Source of the DNA: Eutreptiella sp. 'Long Island Sound 2002'
Taxonomy: Eukaryota > Euglenozoa > Euglenophyceae > Eutreptiales > Eutreptiaceae
Assembly: GCA_964036045.1 (NCBI GenBank)
Contig: OZ038378.1
Span: 159,534,576-159,598,575, forward strand
DNA: 64,000 nt
Reading direction: 5' to 3'
Every line of letters starts with the position of its first letter. Position 1 is the stretch's first letter. Made by a program: the position numbers and the translations under genes. The notes under the pieces are model-generated. The model saw only the letters and a program-made list of their open reading frames with translations, made no database searches and was not told the origin of the DNA. This document shows, piece after piece, positions 17,534-31,199 of the stretch.

Positions 17534-20500
17534 CTACTTGGTCCAAAGTAGTCCCAGGTTTTCCCAGTTTTCCCCACCTGTTTCCACTTGGTCCCACTTA
17601 GTCCCAATTTTTCCCAGTTTTCCCCAGTTGTTTCCACTTGGTCCAACGTAGTCCCAATTTTTCCCAGTTTCCCCCACGTGTTTCAACTTGGTCCCACTTA
17701 GTCCCAATTTTCCCCAGTTTTCCCCGCCTGTTTCCACTTGGTCCCACTTAGTCTCAATTTTTCCCAGGTTTCCCCACCTGTTTCCACTTGGTCCCACTTA
17801 GTCCCAATTTTTCCTAGTTTTCCCCACCTGTTTCCACTTGGTCCCACTTAGTCCCAATTTTTCCCAGTATTCCAAACCTGTTTCCACTTGGTCCCACTTA
17901 GTCCCAATTTTCCGCAGTTTTCCCCACCTGTTTCCACTTAGTCCCACTTAGTCCCAATTTTTCCCAGTTTTCCACACCTGATTCCACTTGGTCCCACTTA
18001 GTCCCAATTTTTCCCAGTTTTCCCCACGTGTTTCAACTTGGTCCCACTTGGTCCCAATTTTCCCCAGTTTCCCCCGCCTGTTTCCACTTGGTCCCACTTA
18101 GTCCCAATTTTTCCCAGGTTTCCCCACGTGTTTCAACTTGGTCCCACTTAGTCCCAATTTTCCCCGGTTTTTCCCACCTGTTTCCACTTGGTCCAACTTA
18201 GTCCCAATTTTTCCCAGTTTTCCCCACGTGTTTCAACTTGGTCCCACTTGGTCCCAATTTCCCCCAATTTTCCCCACCTGTTTCCACTTGGTCCCACCTA
18301 GTCCCAATTTTTCCCGGTTTTCCCCACCTGCTTCCACTTGGTCCCACTTAGTCCCAAATTTTCCCAGTTTTCCCCACCTGTTTCCACTTGGTCCCACTTA
18401 GTCCCAATTTTTCCCAGTATTCCAAACCTGTTTCCACTTGGTCCCACTTAGTCCGAATTTTTCCCAAGTTTCCCCACCTGTTCCCACTTGGTCCCACTTA
18501 GTCCCAATTTTTCCCAGTTTTCCCCACCTGTTTCCACTTGGTCCCACTTGGTCCCAATTTTTCCCAGTTTTCCCCACCCCTTTCCACTTGGTCCCGCTTA
18601 GTCCCAATTTTTCCTAGTTTTCCCCACCTGTTTCGACTTGGTCCCACTTAGTCCCAATTTTTCCCAGTTTTCCCCACCTGTTTCCACTTGGTCCCACTTG
18701 GTCCCAATTTTCCCCAGTTTTCCCCACCTGTTTCCACTTGGTCCAACTTAGTCCGAATTTTTCCCAGGTTTCCCCACCTGTTTCCACTTGGTCCAACTTA
18801 GTCCCAATTTTCCCCAGTTTTCCCCACCTGTTTCCACTTGGTCCCACTTAGTCCGAATTTTTCCCAGTTTTCCCCACCTGTTTCCACTTGGTCCCACTTA
18901 GTCCCAATTTTTCCCAGCTTTCCCCACCTGTTTCCACTTGGTCCCACTTAGTCCCAATTTTTCCCACTTTTCCCCACGTGTTTCAACTTGGTCCCACTTG
19001 GTCCCAATTTTTCCCAGTATTCCAAACCTGTTTCCACTTGGTCCCACTTAGTCCGAATTTTTCCCAGGTTTCCCCACCTGTTTCCACTTGGTCCCACTTA
19101 GTCCCAATTTTTCCCAGCTTTCCCCACCTGTTTCCACTTGGTCCCACTTAGTCCCAATTTTTCCCACTTTTCCCCACGTGTTTCAACTTGGTCCCACTTG
19201 GTCCCAATTTTTCCCAGTTTTCCAAACCTGTTTCCACTTGGTCCAACTTAGTCCCAATTTTACCCAGTTTTCCCCACCTGTTTCCACTTGGTCCCACTTA
19301 GTCCCAATTTTTCCTAGTTTTCCCCACCTGTTTCCACTTGGTCCCACTTAGTCCCAATTTTCCCCAGTTTTCCCCACCTGTTTCTACTTGGTCCAAAGTA
19401 GTCCCAGGTTTTCCCAGTTTTCCCCACCTGTTTCCACTTGGTCCCACTTAGTCCCAATTTTTCCCAGTTTTCCCCAGTTGTTTCCACTTGGTCCAACGTA
19501 GTCCCAATTTTTCCCAGTTTCCCCCACGTGTTTCAACTTGGTCCCACTTAGTCCCAATTTTCCCCAGTTTTCCCCGCCTGTTTCCACTTGGTCCCACTTA
19601 GTCCCAATTTTTCCCAGGTTTCCCCACCTGTTTCCACTTGGTCCCACTTAGTCCCAATTTTTCCTAGTTTTCCCCACCTGTTTCCACTTGGTCCCACTTA
19701 GTCCCAATTTTTCCCAGTATTCCAAACCTGTTTCCACTTGGTCCCACTTAGTCCCAATTTTCCGCAGTTTTCCCCACCTGTTTCCACTTAGTCCCACTTA
19801 GTCCCAATTTTTCCCAGTTTTCCCCACCTGTTTCCACTTGGTCCCACTTAGTCCCAATTTTTCCCAGTTTTCCCCACGTGTTTCAACTTGGTCCCACTTG
19901 GTCCCAATTTTCCCCAGTTTTCCCCACCTGTTTCCACTTGGTCCCACTTAGTCCCAATTTTTCCCAGGTTTCCCCACGTGTTTCAACTTGGTCCCACTTA
20001 GTCCCAATTTTCCCCAGTTTTTCCCACCTGTTTCCACTTGGTCCAACTTAGTCCCAATTTTTCCCAGTTTTCCCCACGTGTTTCAACTTGGTCCCACTTG
20101 GTCCCAATTTCCCCCAATTTTCCCCACCTGTTTCCACTTGGTCCCACCTAGTCCCAATTTTTCCCGGTTTTCCCCACCTGCTTCCACTTGGTCCCACTTA
20201 GTCCCAAATTTTCCCAGTTTTCCCCACCTGTTTCCACTTGGTCCCACTTAGTCCCAATTTTTCCCAGTATTCCAAGCCTGTTTCCACTTGGTCCCACTTA
20301 GTCCGAATTTTTCCCAAGTTTCCCCACCTGTTCCCACTTGGTCCCACTTAGTCCCAATTTTTCCCAGTTTTCCCCACCTGTTTCCACTTGGTCCCACTTG
20401 GTCCCAATTTTTCCCAGTTTTCCCCACCCCTTTCCACTTGGTCCCGCTTAGTCCCAATTTTTCCTAGTTTTCCCCACCTGTTTCCACTTGGTCCCACTTA

Positions 20501-21300
20501 GTCCCAATTTTTCCCAGTTTTCCCCACCTGTTTCCACTTGGTCCCACTTGGTCCCAATTTTCCCCAGTTTTCCCCACCTGTTTCCACTTGGTCCAACTTA
20601 GTCCCAATTTTTCCCACTTTTCCCCACGTGTTTCAACTTGGTCCCACTTGGTCCCAATTTTTCCAAGTTTTCCAAACCTGTTTCCACTTGGTCCAACTTA
20701 GTCCCAATTTTCCCCAGTTTTCCCCACCTGTTTCCACTTGGTCCCACTTAGTCCCAATTTTCCCCAGTTTTCCCCACCTGTTTCCACTTGGTCCCACTTA
20801 GTCCGAATTTTTCCCAGTTTTCCCCACCTGTTTCCACTTGGTCCCACTTAGTCCCAATTTTTCCCAGCTTTCCCCACCTGTTTCCACTTGGTCCCACTTA
20901 GTCCCAATTTTTCCCACTTTTCCCCACGTGTTTCAACTTGGTCCCACTTGGTCCCAATTTTTCCCAGTATTCCAAACCTGTTTCCACTTGGTCCCACTTA
21001 GTCCGAATTTTTCCCAGGTTTCCCCACCTGTTTCCACTTGGTCCCACTTAGTCCCAATTTTTCCCAGCTTTCCCCACCTGTTTCCACTTGGTCCCACTTA
21101 GTCCCAATTTTTCCCACTTTTCCCCACGTGTTTCAACTTGGTCCCACTTGGTCCCAATTTTTCCAAGTTTTCCAAACCTGTTTCCACTTGGTCCAACTTA
21201 GTCCCATTTTTCCCCAGTTTTCCCCACCTGTTTCCACTTGGTCCCACTTAGTCCCAATTTTTCCCGGTTTTCCCGACCTGTTTCCACTTGGTCCCACTTA
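17534..21300. repeat. array C higher-order repeat, 1,850-1,950-bp unit, two copies
   Basis: Monomer order over 17534-18607 matches 19384-20457 at an offset of 1,850 bp (37 monomers). Further on, 18888-19351 matches from 20838 at 1,950 bp, so the second unit has gained two monomers. The TCCAAAGTAGTCCCAGG monomer at about 17541 and 19391 is a good marker. Confidence 0.8.
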
Positions 21301-23849
21301 GTCCCAATTTTTCCCAGTTTTCCCCACCTGTTTCCACTTGGTCCCACTTAGTCCCAATTTTTCCCGGTTTTCCCCACCTGTTTCCACTTGGTCCAACTTA
21401 GTCCCAATTTTTCCCAGTATTCCAAACCTGATTCCACTTGGTCCCACTTAGTCCCAATTTTTCCCAGTTTTCCCCACCTGTTTCCACTTGGTCCCACTTA
21501 GTCCCAATTTTTCAGAGTTTTCCCTACCTGTTTACACTTGGTCCCACTTAGTCCCAATTTTCCCCAGTTTTCCCCACGTGTTTCAACTTGGTCCCACTTA
21601 GTCCCAATTTTTCCCAGTTTTCCCCACGTGTTTCCACTTGGTCCCACTTGATCCCAATTTTTCCCAGTTTTCCCCACCTGTTTCCACTTCGTCCCGCTTA
21701 GTCCCAATTTTTCCCAGTTTTCCCCACTTGTTTCCACCTGGTCCCACTTAGTCCCAATTTTCCCCAGTTTTCCCCACGTGTTTCAACTTGGTCCCACTTA
21801 GTCCCAATTTTTCCCAGTATTCCAAACCTGTTTCCACTTGGTCCCACTTAGTCCGAATTTTTCCCAAGTTTCCCCACCTGTTTCCACTTGGTCCCACTTA
21901 GTCCCAATTTTTCCAAGTTTTCCCCACCTGTTTCCACTTGGTCCCACTTAGTCCCAATGTTCCCAGTTTTCCCCACCTGTTTCCACTTGGTCCCACTTGG
22001 TCCCAATTTTCCCCAGTTTTCCCCACCTGTTTCTACTTGGTCCAAAGTAGTCCCAGGTTTTCCCAGTTTTCCCCACCTGTTTCCACTTGGTCCAACTTAG
22101 TCCCAGGTTTTCCCAGTTTTCCCCACCTGTTTCCACTTGGTCCAACTTAGTCCCAGGTTTTCCCAGTTTTCCCCACCTGTTTCCACTTGGTCCCACTTAG
22201 TCCCAATTTTTCCCAGTTTTCCCCAGTTGTTTCCACTTGGTCCAACGTAGTCCCAATTTTTCCCAGTTTCCCCCACGTGTTTCAACTTGGTCCCACTTAG
22301 TCCCAATTTTCCCCAGTTTTCCCCGCCTGTTTCCACTTGGTCCCACTTAGTCCCAATTTTTCCTAGTTTTCCCCACCTGTTTCCACTTGGTCCCACTTAG
22401 TCCCAATTTTCCGCAGTTTTCCCCACCCGTTTCCACTTAGTCCCACTTAGTCCCAATTTTTCCCAGTTTTCCCCACCTGTTTCCACTTGGTCCCACTTAG
22501 TCCCAATTTTTCCAGGTTTCCCCACCTGTTTCCACTTGGTCCCACTTAGTCCCAATTTTTCCTAGTTTTCCCCACCTGTTTCCACTTGGTCCCACTTAGT
22601 CCCAATTTTCCGCAGTTTTCCCCACCCGTTTCCACTTAGTCCCACTTAGTCCCAATTTTTCCCAGTTTTCCCCACCTGTTTCCACTTGGTCCCACTTAGT
22701 CCCAATTTTTCCCAGTTTTCCCCACGTGTTTCAACTTGGTCCCACTTGGTCCCAATTTTCCCCAGTTTTCCCCGCCTGTTTCCACTTGGTCCCACTTAGT
22801 CCCAATTTTTCCCAGGTTTCCCCACCTGTTTCCACTTGGTCCCACTTAGTCCCAATTTTCCCCAGTTTTCCCCACCTGTTTCCACTTGGTCCCACTTAGT
22901 CCCAATTTTTCCCAGTATTCCAAACCTGTTTCCACTTGGTCCCACTTAGTCCCAATTTTCCGCAGTTTTCCCCACCTGTTTCCACTTAGTCCCACTTAGT
23001 CCCAATTTTTCCCAGTTTTCCCCACCTGTTTCCACTTGGTCCCACTTAGTCCCAATTTTTCCCAGTTTTCCCCACGTGTTTCAACTTGGTCCCACTTAGT
23101 CCCAATTTTTCCCAGTATTCCAAACCTGTTTCCACTTGGTTTCACTTAGTCCGAATTTTTCCCAGTTTTCCCCACCTGTTTCCACTTGGTCCCACTTAGT
23201 CCCAATTGTTCCCAGTTTTCCCCACCTGTTTCCACTTGGTCCCAGTTAGTCCCAATTTTTCCCAGTTTTCCCCACCTGTTTCCACTTGGTCCCACTTGGT
23301 CCCAATTTTTCCCAGCTTTCCCCACCTGTTTCTACTAGGTCCAACGTAGTCCCAATTTTTCCCAGTTTTCCCCACCTGTTTCCACTTGGTCCCACTTAGT
23401 CCCAATTTTTCCCAGTTTTCCCCAGTTGTTTCCACTTGGTCCAACGTAGTCCCAATTTTTCCCAGTTTCCTCCACGTGTTTCAACTTGGTCCCACTTGGT
23501 CCCAATTTTTCCCAGTTTTCCCCACTTGTTTCCACTTGGTCCCACTTAGTCCCAATGTTCCCCAGTTTTCCCCACCTGTTTCCACTTGGCCCCACTTAGT
23601 CCCAATTTTTCCCAGTTTTCCCCACCTGATTCCACTTGGTCCCACTTAGTCGCAATTTTTCCCAGTATTCCAAACGTGTTTCCACTTTGTCCCACTTAGT
23701 GCCAATTTTCCTGAGTTTTCCCCACCTGTTTCCACTTGGTCCCACTTAGTCCCAATTTTCCCCAGCTTTCCCCACCTGTTTCCACTTGGTCCAACTTAGT
23801 CCCAATTTTTCCTAGTTTTCCCCACCTGTTTCCACTTGGTCCCACTTAG

Positions 23850-26800
23850 TCCCAATTTTTCCCAGTTTTCCCCACCTGTTTCCACTTGGTCCCACTTAGT
23901 CGCAATTTTTCCCTGTTTTCCCCACCTGTTTCGACTTGGTCCCACTTAGTCCCAATTTTTCCCAGTTTTCCCACCTGTTTCCACCTGGTCCCACTTGGGC
24001 CCAATTTTTCCCAGTTTTCCCCACCTGTTTCCACTTGGTCCCACTTAGTCCCAATTTTCCTCAGTTTTCCCCACGTGTTTCCACTTGGTCCCACTTAGTC
24101 CCAATTTTTTCCAGTTTTCCCCACCTGTTTCCACTTGGTCCACCTTAGTCCCAATTTTTCCAAGTTTTCCCCACCCGTTTCCACTTGGTCCCACTTAGTC
24201 CCAATTTTCCCAGTTTTCCCCACGTGTTTCCACTTGGTCCCACTCAGTCCCAATTTTTCCCAGTTTTCCCCACCTGTTTCCACTTGGTCCCACTCAGTCC
24301 CAATTTTTCCCTGTTTTCCCCACCTGTTTCGACTTGGTCCCACTTAGTCCCAATTTTTCCCAGTTTTCCCACCTGTTTCCACCTGGTCCCACTGGGGCCC
24401 AATTTTTCCCAGTTTTCCCCACCTGTTTCCACTTGGTCCCACTTAGTCCCAATTTTCCTCAGTTTTCCCCACGTGTTTCCACTTGGTCCAACTTAGTCCC
24501 AATTTTTCCCAGTTTTCCCCACCTGTTTCCACTTGGTCCACCTTAGTCCCAATTTTTCCAAGTTTTCCCCACCTGTTTCCACTTGGTCCCACTTAGTCCC
24601 AATTTTCCCAGTTTTCCCCACCTGTTTCCACTTGGTCCCACTCAGTCCCAATTTTTCCCGGTTTTCCCCACCTGCTTCCACTTGGTCCCACTTAGTCGCA
24701 ATTTTTCCCAATTTTCCCACCTGTTTCCACCTGGTCCCACTTGGGCCCAATTTTTCCCAGTTTTCCCCACCTGTTTCCACTTGGTCCCACTTAGTCCCAA
24801 TTTTCCTCAGTTTTCCCCACGTGTTTCCACTTGGTCCCACTTGATCCCAATTTTCCCAGTTTTCCCCACCTGTTTCGACTTGGTCCCACTTAGTCCAAGT
24901 TTTTCCAAGTTTTCCCACCTGTTTCCACCTGGTCCCACTTGGTCCCAATTTTTCCCACTTTTCCCCTCCTGTTTCCACTTCGCCCCACTTAGTCCCAATT
25001 TTTCCAAGTTTTCCCCACCTGTTTCCACTTGGTCCCACTTGGTCCCAATTTTCCCCAGCTTTCCCCACCTGTTTCCACTTGGTCCAACTTAGTCCCAATT
25101 TTTCCCAGTTTTCCCCACCTGTTTCCACTTGGTCCAACTTAGTCCCAATTTTCCCCAGTTTTCCCCACCTGTTTCCACTTGGTCCAACTGAGTCCCAATT
25201 TTTCCAAGTTTTCCCCACCCGTTTCCACTTGGTCCCACTTAGTCCCAATTTTCCCAGTTTTCCCCACCTGTTTCCACTTGGTCCCACTTAGTCCCAATTT
25301 TCCCCTGTTTTCCCCACTTGTTTCGACTTGGTCCCACTTAGTCCCAATTTTTCCCAGTTTTCCCACCTGTTTCCACCTGGTCCCACTTGGTCCCAATTTT
25401 TCCCAGTTTTCCCCACCTGTTTCCACTTGGTCCCACTTGTCCCAATTTTTCCTAGTTCCCCCCCCCCTGTTTCCACTTGGTCCCACTCAGTCCCAATTTT
25501 TCCCAGTTTTCCCCACCTGTTTCCACTTGGTCACACTTAGTCCCAATTTTTCCCAGTTTTCCCACCTGTTTCCACCTGGTTCCACTTGGCCCCAATTTTC
25601 CCCAGTTTTCCCCACCTGTTTCCACTTGGTCCCACTTGGCCCCAATTTTTCCCAGTTTTCCCCACCTGTTTCCACTTGGTCCCACTCAGTCCCGATTTTT
25701 CCCAGTTTTCCCCACCTGTTTCCACTTGGTCCCACTTAGTCCCAATTTTTCCCAGTTTTCCCCACGTGTTTCCACTTGGTCCCACTTGGTCCCAATTTTC
25801 CCAGTTTTCCCCACCTGTTTCCACTTGGTCCCACTTAGTCCGAATTTTTCCCAGTTTTCCCACCTGTTTCCACCTGGTCCCACTTGGTCCCAATTTTTCC
25901 CACTTTTCCCCACCTGTTTCCACTTCGCCCCACTTAGTCCCAATTTTTCCCAGTTTTCCCCACCTGTTTCCACTTGGTCCCACTTGGTCCCAATTTTCCC
26001 CAGTTTTCCCCACCTGTTTCCACTTGGTGCCACTTAGTCCCAATTTTTCCCAGTTTTCCCCACCTGTTTCCACTTGGTCCCACTTAGTCCCAATTTCCCC
26101 CAGTTTTCCCCACCTGTTTCCACTTGGTCCCACTTGGTCCCAATTTCCCCCCGTTTTTCCCACCTGTTTCCACTTGGTCCCACTTCCTCCCAATTTTCCC
26201 CAGTTTTCCTCACCTGTTTCCACTTGGTCCCACTTAATCCCAATTTTTCCCAGTTTTCCCACCTGTTTCCACTTGGTCCCACTTAGTCCCAATTTTTCCC
26301 AGTTTTCCCCACCTGTTTCCACTTGGTCCCACTTATTCCCAATTTTTCCCAGTTTTCCCCACCTGTTTCCACTTGGTCCCACTTAGTCCCAATTTCCCCC
26401 AGTTTTCCCCACCTGTTTCCACTTGGTCCCACTTGGTCCCAATTTCCCCCCGTTTTTCCCACCTGTTTCCACTTGGTCCCACTTAGTCCCAATTTTCCCC
26501 AGTTTTCCTCACCTGTTTCCACTTGGTCCCACTTAGTCCCAATTTTTCCCAGTTTTCCCCACCTGTTTCCACTTGGTCCCACTTATTCCCAATTTTTCCC
26601 AGTTTTCCCCACCTGTTTCCACTTGGTCCCACTTAGTCCCAATTTTCCCCAGTTTTCCCCACCTGTTTCCACTTGGTCCCACTTGGTCCCAATTTTCCCC
26701 AGTTTTCCCCACCTGTTTCCACTTGGTCCCACTTAGGCCCAATTTCCCCCAGTTTTCCCCACCTGTTTCCACTTGGTCCCACTTAGTCCCAATGTTTCCC

Positions 26801-29200
26801 AGCTTTCCCCACCTGTTTCCACTTGGTCCCACTTAGTCCCAATTTCTCCCAATTTTCTTCACCCGTTTCCACTTGGTCCCACTTAGTCCCCATTTTCCCC
26901 AATTTTCCCCACCTGTTTCCACTTGGTCCCACTTGGTCCCAATTTTTCCCAATTTTCCCCACCTGTTTCCACTTGGTCCCACTCGGTCCCAATTTCCCCC
27001 AGTTATCCCCCCCTGTTTCCACTTGGTCCCACTTGGTCCAAATTTTTCCCAGTTTTCCCCACCCGTTTCCACTTGGTCCCACTTAGGCCCAATTTTTCCA
27101 ACTTTTCGCCACCTGTTTCCACTTGGACCCACTTAGTCCCAATTTTCCCCAGCTTTCCCCACTTGTTTCCACGTGGTCCCACTTAGTCCCCATTTTCCCC
27201 AGTTTTCCCCACCTGTTTCCACTTGGTCCCACTTGGTCCCAATTTTTCCCAGTTTTCCCCACCTGTTTCCACTTGGTCCCACTTAGGCCCAATTTTTCCC
27301 AGTTTTCCCCACCTGTTTCCACTTGGTCCCACTGGGTCCCGATTTTCCCCAGCTTTCCCCACCTGTTTCCACTTGCTCCAACTTAGTCCCAATTTTACCC
27401 AGTTTTCCCCACCTGTTTCCACTTGGTCCCACTTAGTCCCAATGTTTCGCAGCTTTCCCCACCTGTTTCCACTTGGTCCCACTTAGTCCCAATTTCTCCC
27501 AATTTTCTTCACCTGTTTCCACTTGGTCCCACTTAGTCCCAATTTTTCCCAGTTTTCCCCACCTGTTTCCACTTGGTCCCACTTAGTCCCAATTTTTCCC
27601 AGTTTTCCCCACCTGTTTCCACTTGGTCCCACTTAGTCCCAATTTTCCCCACCTGTTTCCACTTGGTCCCACTTGGTCCCAATTTTTCCCAGTTTTCCCC
27701 ACCTGTTTCCACTTGGTCCCACTTAGTCCCAATTTTTCCGAGTTTTCCCCACCCGTTTCCACTTGGTCCCACTTAGTCCCAATTTTTCCAAGTTTTCCCC
27801 ACCTGTTTCCACTTCGCCCCACTTGGTCCCAATTTTTCCCAGTTTTCCCCACCCGTTTCCACTTGGTCCGACTTGTCCCAGGTTTTCCTAGTTTTCCCCA
27901 CCTGTTTCCACTTGGTCCAACTTACTCCCAATTTTCCCCAGTTTTCCCCACCTTTTTCCAATTGGTCCCACTTTGTCCCAATTTTTCCTAGTTTGCCCCA
28001 CCTGTTTCCACTTGGTCCCACATAGTCCCAATTTCCCTCAATTTTCCCCACCTGTTTCCACTTGGTCCAAGTTAGTCCCAATTTTTGCCAGTTTTGACCA
28101 CCTGTTTCCACTTGGTCCCACTTAGTCCCAATTTTTCCCATTTTTCCGCACCTGTTTCCACTTGGTGCCACTTAGTCCCAAATTTTCCCAGTTTTCCCCA
28201 CCTGTTTCCACTTGGTCCCACTTAGTCCCCGTTTTTCCCAGTTTTCCCCACCTGTTTCCACTTGGTCCCACTTAGTCCCAATTTTCCCCAGTTTTCCCCA
28301 CCCGTTTCCACTTGGTCCCAATTTGTCCCAATTTTTCCCAGTTTTCCCCACCTGTTTCCACTTGGTCACACTTAGTCCCAATTTTTCACAGCTTTCCCCA
28401 CCTGTTTCCACTTGGTCCCAATTTGTCCCAATTTTTCCCAGTTTTCCCCACATGTTTCCACTTGGTCCCACTTAGTCCCAATTTTTCCCAGTTTTCCCCG
28501 CCTGTTTCCACTTGGTTCCACCCAGTCCCAATTTTTCCCAGTTTTCCCCACCTGTTTCCACTTGGTCCCACTTAGTCCCAATTTTTCCCAGCTTTCCCCG
28601 CCTGTTTCCACTTGGTCCCACTTAGTCCCAATTTCTCCCAATTTTCCCCACCCGTTTCCACTTGGTCCCACTTAGTCCCAATTTTCCCCAGTTTTCCCCA
28701 CCTGTTTCCACTCGGTCCCACTTAGTCCAAATTTTTCCCAGTTTTCCCCACCTGTTTCCACTTGGTCCCACTTAGTCCTAATTTCCCCTAGTTTTCCCCA
28801 CCTGTTTCCACTTGGTCCCACTTGGTCCCAATTTTTCCCACTTTTCCCCACCTGTTTCCACTTGGTCCCACTTAGTCCCAATGTCCCCCAGCTTTCCCCA
28901 CCTGTTTCCACTTGGTCCCACTTAGTCCCAATTTTTCGCAGTTTTCCCCACCTGTTTCCACTTGGTCCAACTTAGTCCCAATTTTTCCCAGTTTTCCCCA
29001 CCTGTTTCCACTTGGTCCCACTTAGTACCAATTTTTCCCAGTTTTCCCCACCTGTTTCCACTTGGTCCCACTTAGTCCCAATTTCCCCCAGTTTTCCCCA
29101 CCTGTTTCCACTTGGTCCCACTTAGTCCCAATTTTTCCAAGTTTTCCCCACCCGTTTCCACTTGGTCCCACTTAGTCCCAATTTTTCCCAGTTTCCCCCA
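23850..29200. repeat. block of distal-type monomers embedded in the proximal domain
   Basis: This block lacks the TTCCAAACC monomer type, which is frequent on both sides (last at about 23.67 kb, next at about 29.34 kb). It carries types typical of 44-64 kb instead: CTTCGCCCCAC (24979, 25925, 27811), GTTTTGACCACC (about 28.09 kb), and a C-run before CTGTTTCC (25.46 kb). About 23.89-24.4 kb matches 60.16-60.7 kb in monomer order (offset 36,271 bp), and 28.17-28.9 kb matches 46.9-47.66 kb (offset 18,749 bp). Confidence 0.7.
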
Positions 29201-31199
29201 CCCGTTTCCACTTGGTCCAACTTAGTCCCAATTTTTCCCAGTTTTCCCCACCTGTTTCCACTTGGTCCCACTTAGTCCCAATTTTTCCCAGTTTTCCCCA
29301 CGTGTTTCAACTTGGTCCCACTTAGTCCCAATTTTTCCCAGTATTCCAAACCTGTTTCCACTTGGTTTCACTTAGTCCGAATTTTTCCCAGTTTTCCCCA
29401 CCTGTTTCCACTTGGTCCCACTTAGTCCCAATTGTTCCCAGTTTTCCCCACCTGTTTCCACTTGGTCCCACTTAGTCCCAATTTTTCCCAGTTTTCCCCA
29501 CCTGTTTCCACTTGGTCCCACTTGGTCCCAATTTTTCCCAGCTTTCCCCACCTGTTGCTACTAGGTCCAACGTAGTCCCAATTTTTCCCAGTTTTCCCCA
29601 CCTGTTGCCACTTGGTCCCACTTAGTCCCAATTTTTCCCAGTTTTCCCCAGTTGTTTCCACTTGGTCCAACGTAGTCCCAATTTTTCCCAGTTTCCTCCA
29701 CGTGTTTCAACTTGGTCCCACTTGGTCCCAATTTTTCCCAGTTTTCCCCACTTGTTTCCACTTGGTCCCACTTAGTCCCAATGTTCCCCAGTTTTCCCCA
29801 CCTGTTTCCACTTGGTCCCACTTAGTCCCAATTTTTCCCAGTTTTCCCCACCTGTTTCCACTTTGTCCCACTTAGTCCCAATTTTCCTGAGTTTTCCCCA
29901 CCTGTTTCAACTTGGTCCCACTTAGTCCCAATTTTTCCCAGTTTTCCCCACGTGTTTCAACTTGGTCCCACTTAGTCCCAATTTTTCCCAGTATTGTAAA
30001 CCTGTTTCAACTTGGTTTCACTTAGTCCGAATTTTTCCCAGTTTTCCCCACCTGTTTCCACTTGGTCCCACTTAGTCCCAATTGTTCCCATTTTTGCCCA
30101 CCTGTTTCCACTTGGTCCCACTTAGTCCCAATTTTTCCCAGTTTTCCCCACGTGTTTCAACTTGGTCCCACTTAGTCCCAATTTTTCCCAGTATTCCAAA
30201 CCTGTTTCCACTTGGTCCCACTTAGTCCCAATTTTTCCCAGGTTTCCCCACCTGTTTCCACTTGGTCCCACTTAGTCCCAATTTTTCCCAGTATTCCAAA
30301 CGTGTTTCCACTTTGTCCCACTTAGTCCCAATTTTCCTGAGTTTTCCCCACCTGTTTCCACTTGGTCCCACTTAGTCCCAATTTTTCCCAGTTTTCCCCA
30401 CCTGTTTCCACTTGGTCCCACTTAGTCCCAATTTTTCCCAGTTTTCCCCACCCGTTTCAACTTGGTCCCACTTAGTCCCAATTTTTCCCAGTATTGTAAA
30501 CCTGTTTCAACTTGGTTTCACTTAGTCCGAATTTTTCCCAGTTTTCCCCACCTGTTTCCACTTGGTCCCACTTAGTCCCAATTTTTCCCAGTTTTCCCCG
30601 ACTGTTTCCACTTGGTCCCACTTAGTCCCAATTTTTCCCAGTTTTCCCCACGTGTTTCATATTGGTCCCACTTAGTCCCAATTTTTCCCAGTATTGTAAA
30701 CCTGTTTCAACTTGGTTTCACTTAGTCCGAATTTTTCCCAGTTTTCCCCACCTGTTTCCACTTGGTCCCACTTAGTCCCAATTGTTCCCATTTTTGCCCA
30801 CCTGTTTCCACTTGGTCCCACTTAGTCCCAATTTTTCCCAGTATTCCAAACCTGTTTCCACTTGGTCCCACTTAGTCCCAATTTTTCCCAGTTTTCCCCA
30901 CCTGTTTCCACTTGGTCCAACTTAGTCCCAACTTTCCCCAGTTTTCCCAACGTGTTTCCACTTGGTCCCACTTAGTCCCAATTTTTCCCAGTATTCCAAA
31001 CCTGTTTCCACTTAGTCCCACCCTAGTCCCAATTTTTCCCAGTTTTCCCCACCTGTTTCCACTTGGTCCCACTTAGTCCCAATTTTTCCCAGTTTTCCCC
31101 ACATGTTTCCACTTGGTCCCACTTAGTCCCAATTTTTCCCATTATTCCAAACCTGTTTCCACTTGGTCCCACTTAGTCCCAATTTTTCCCAGTTTTCCC

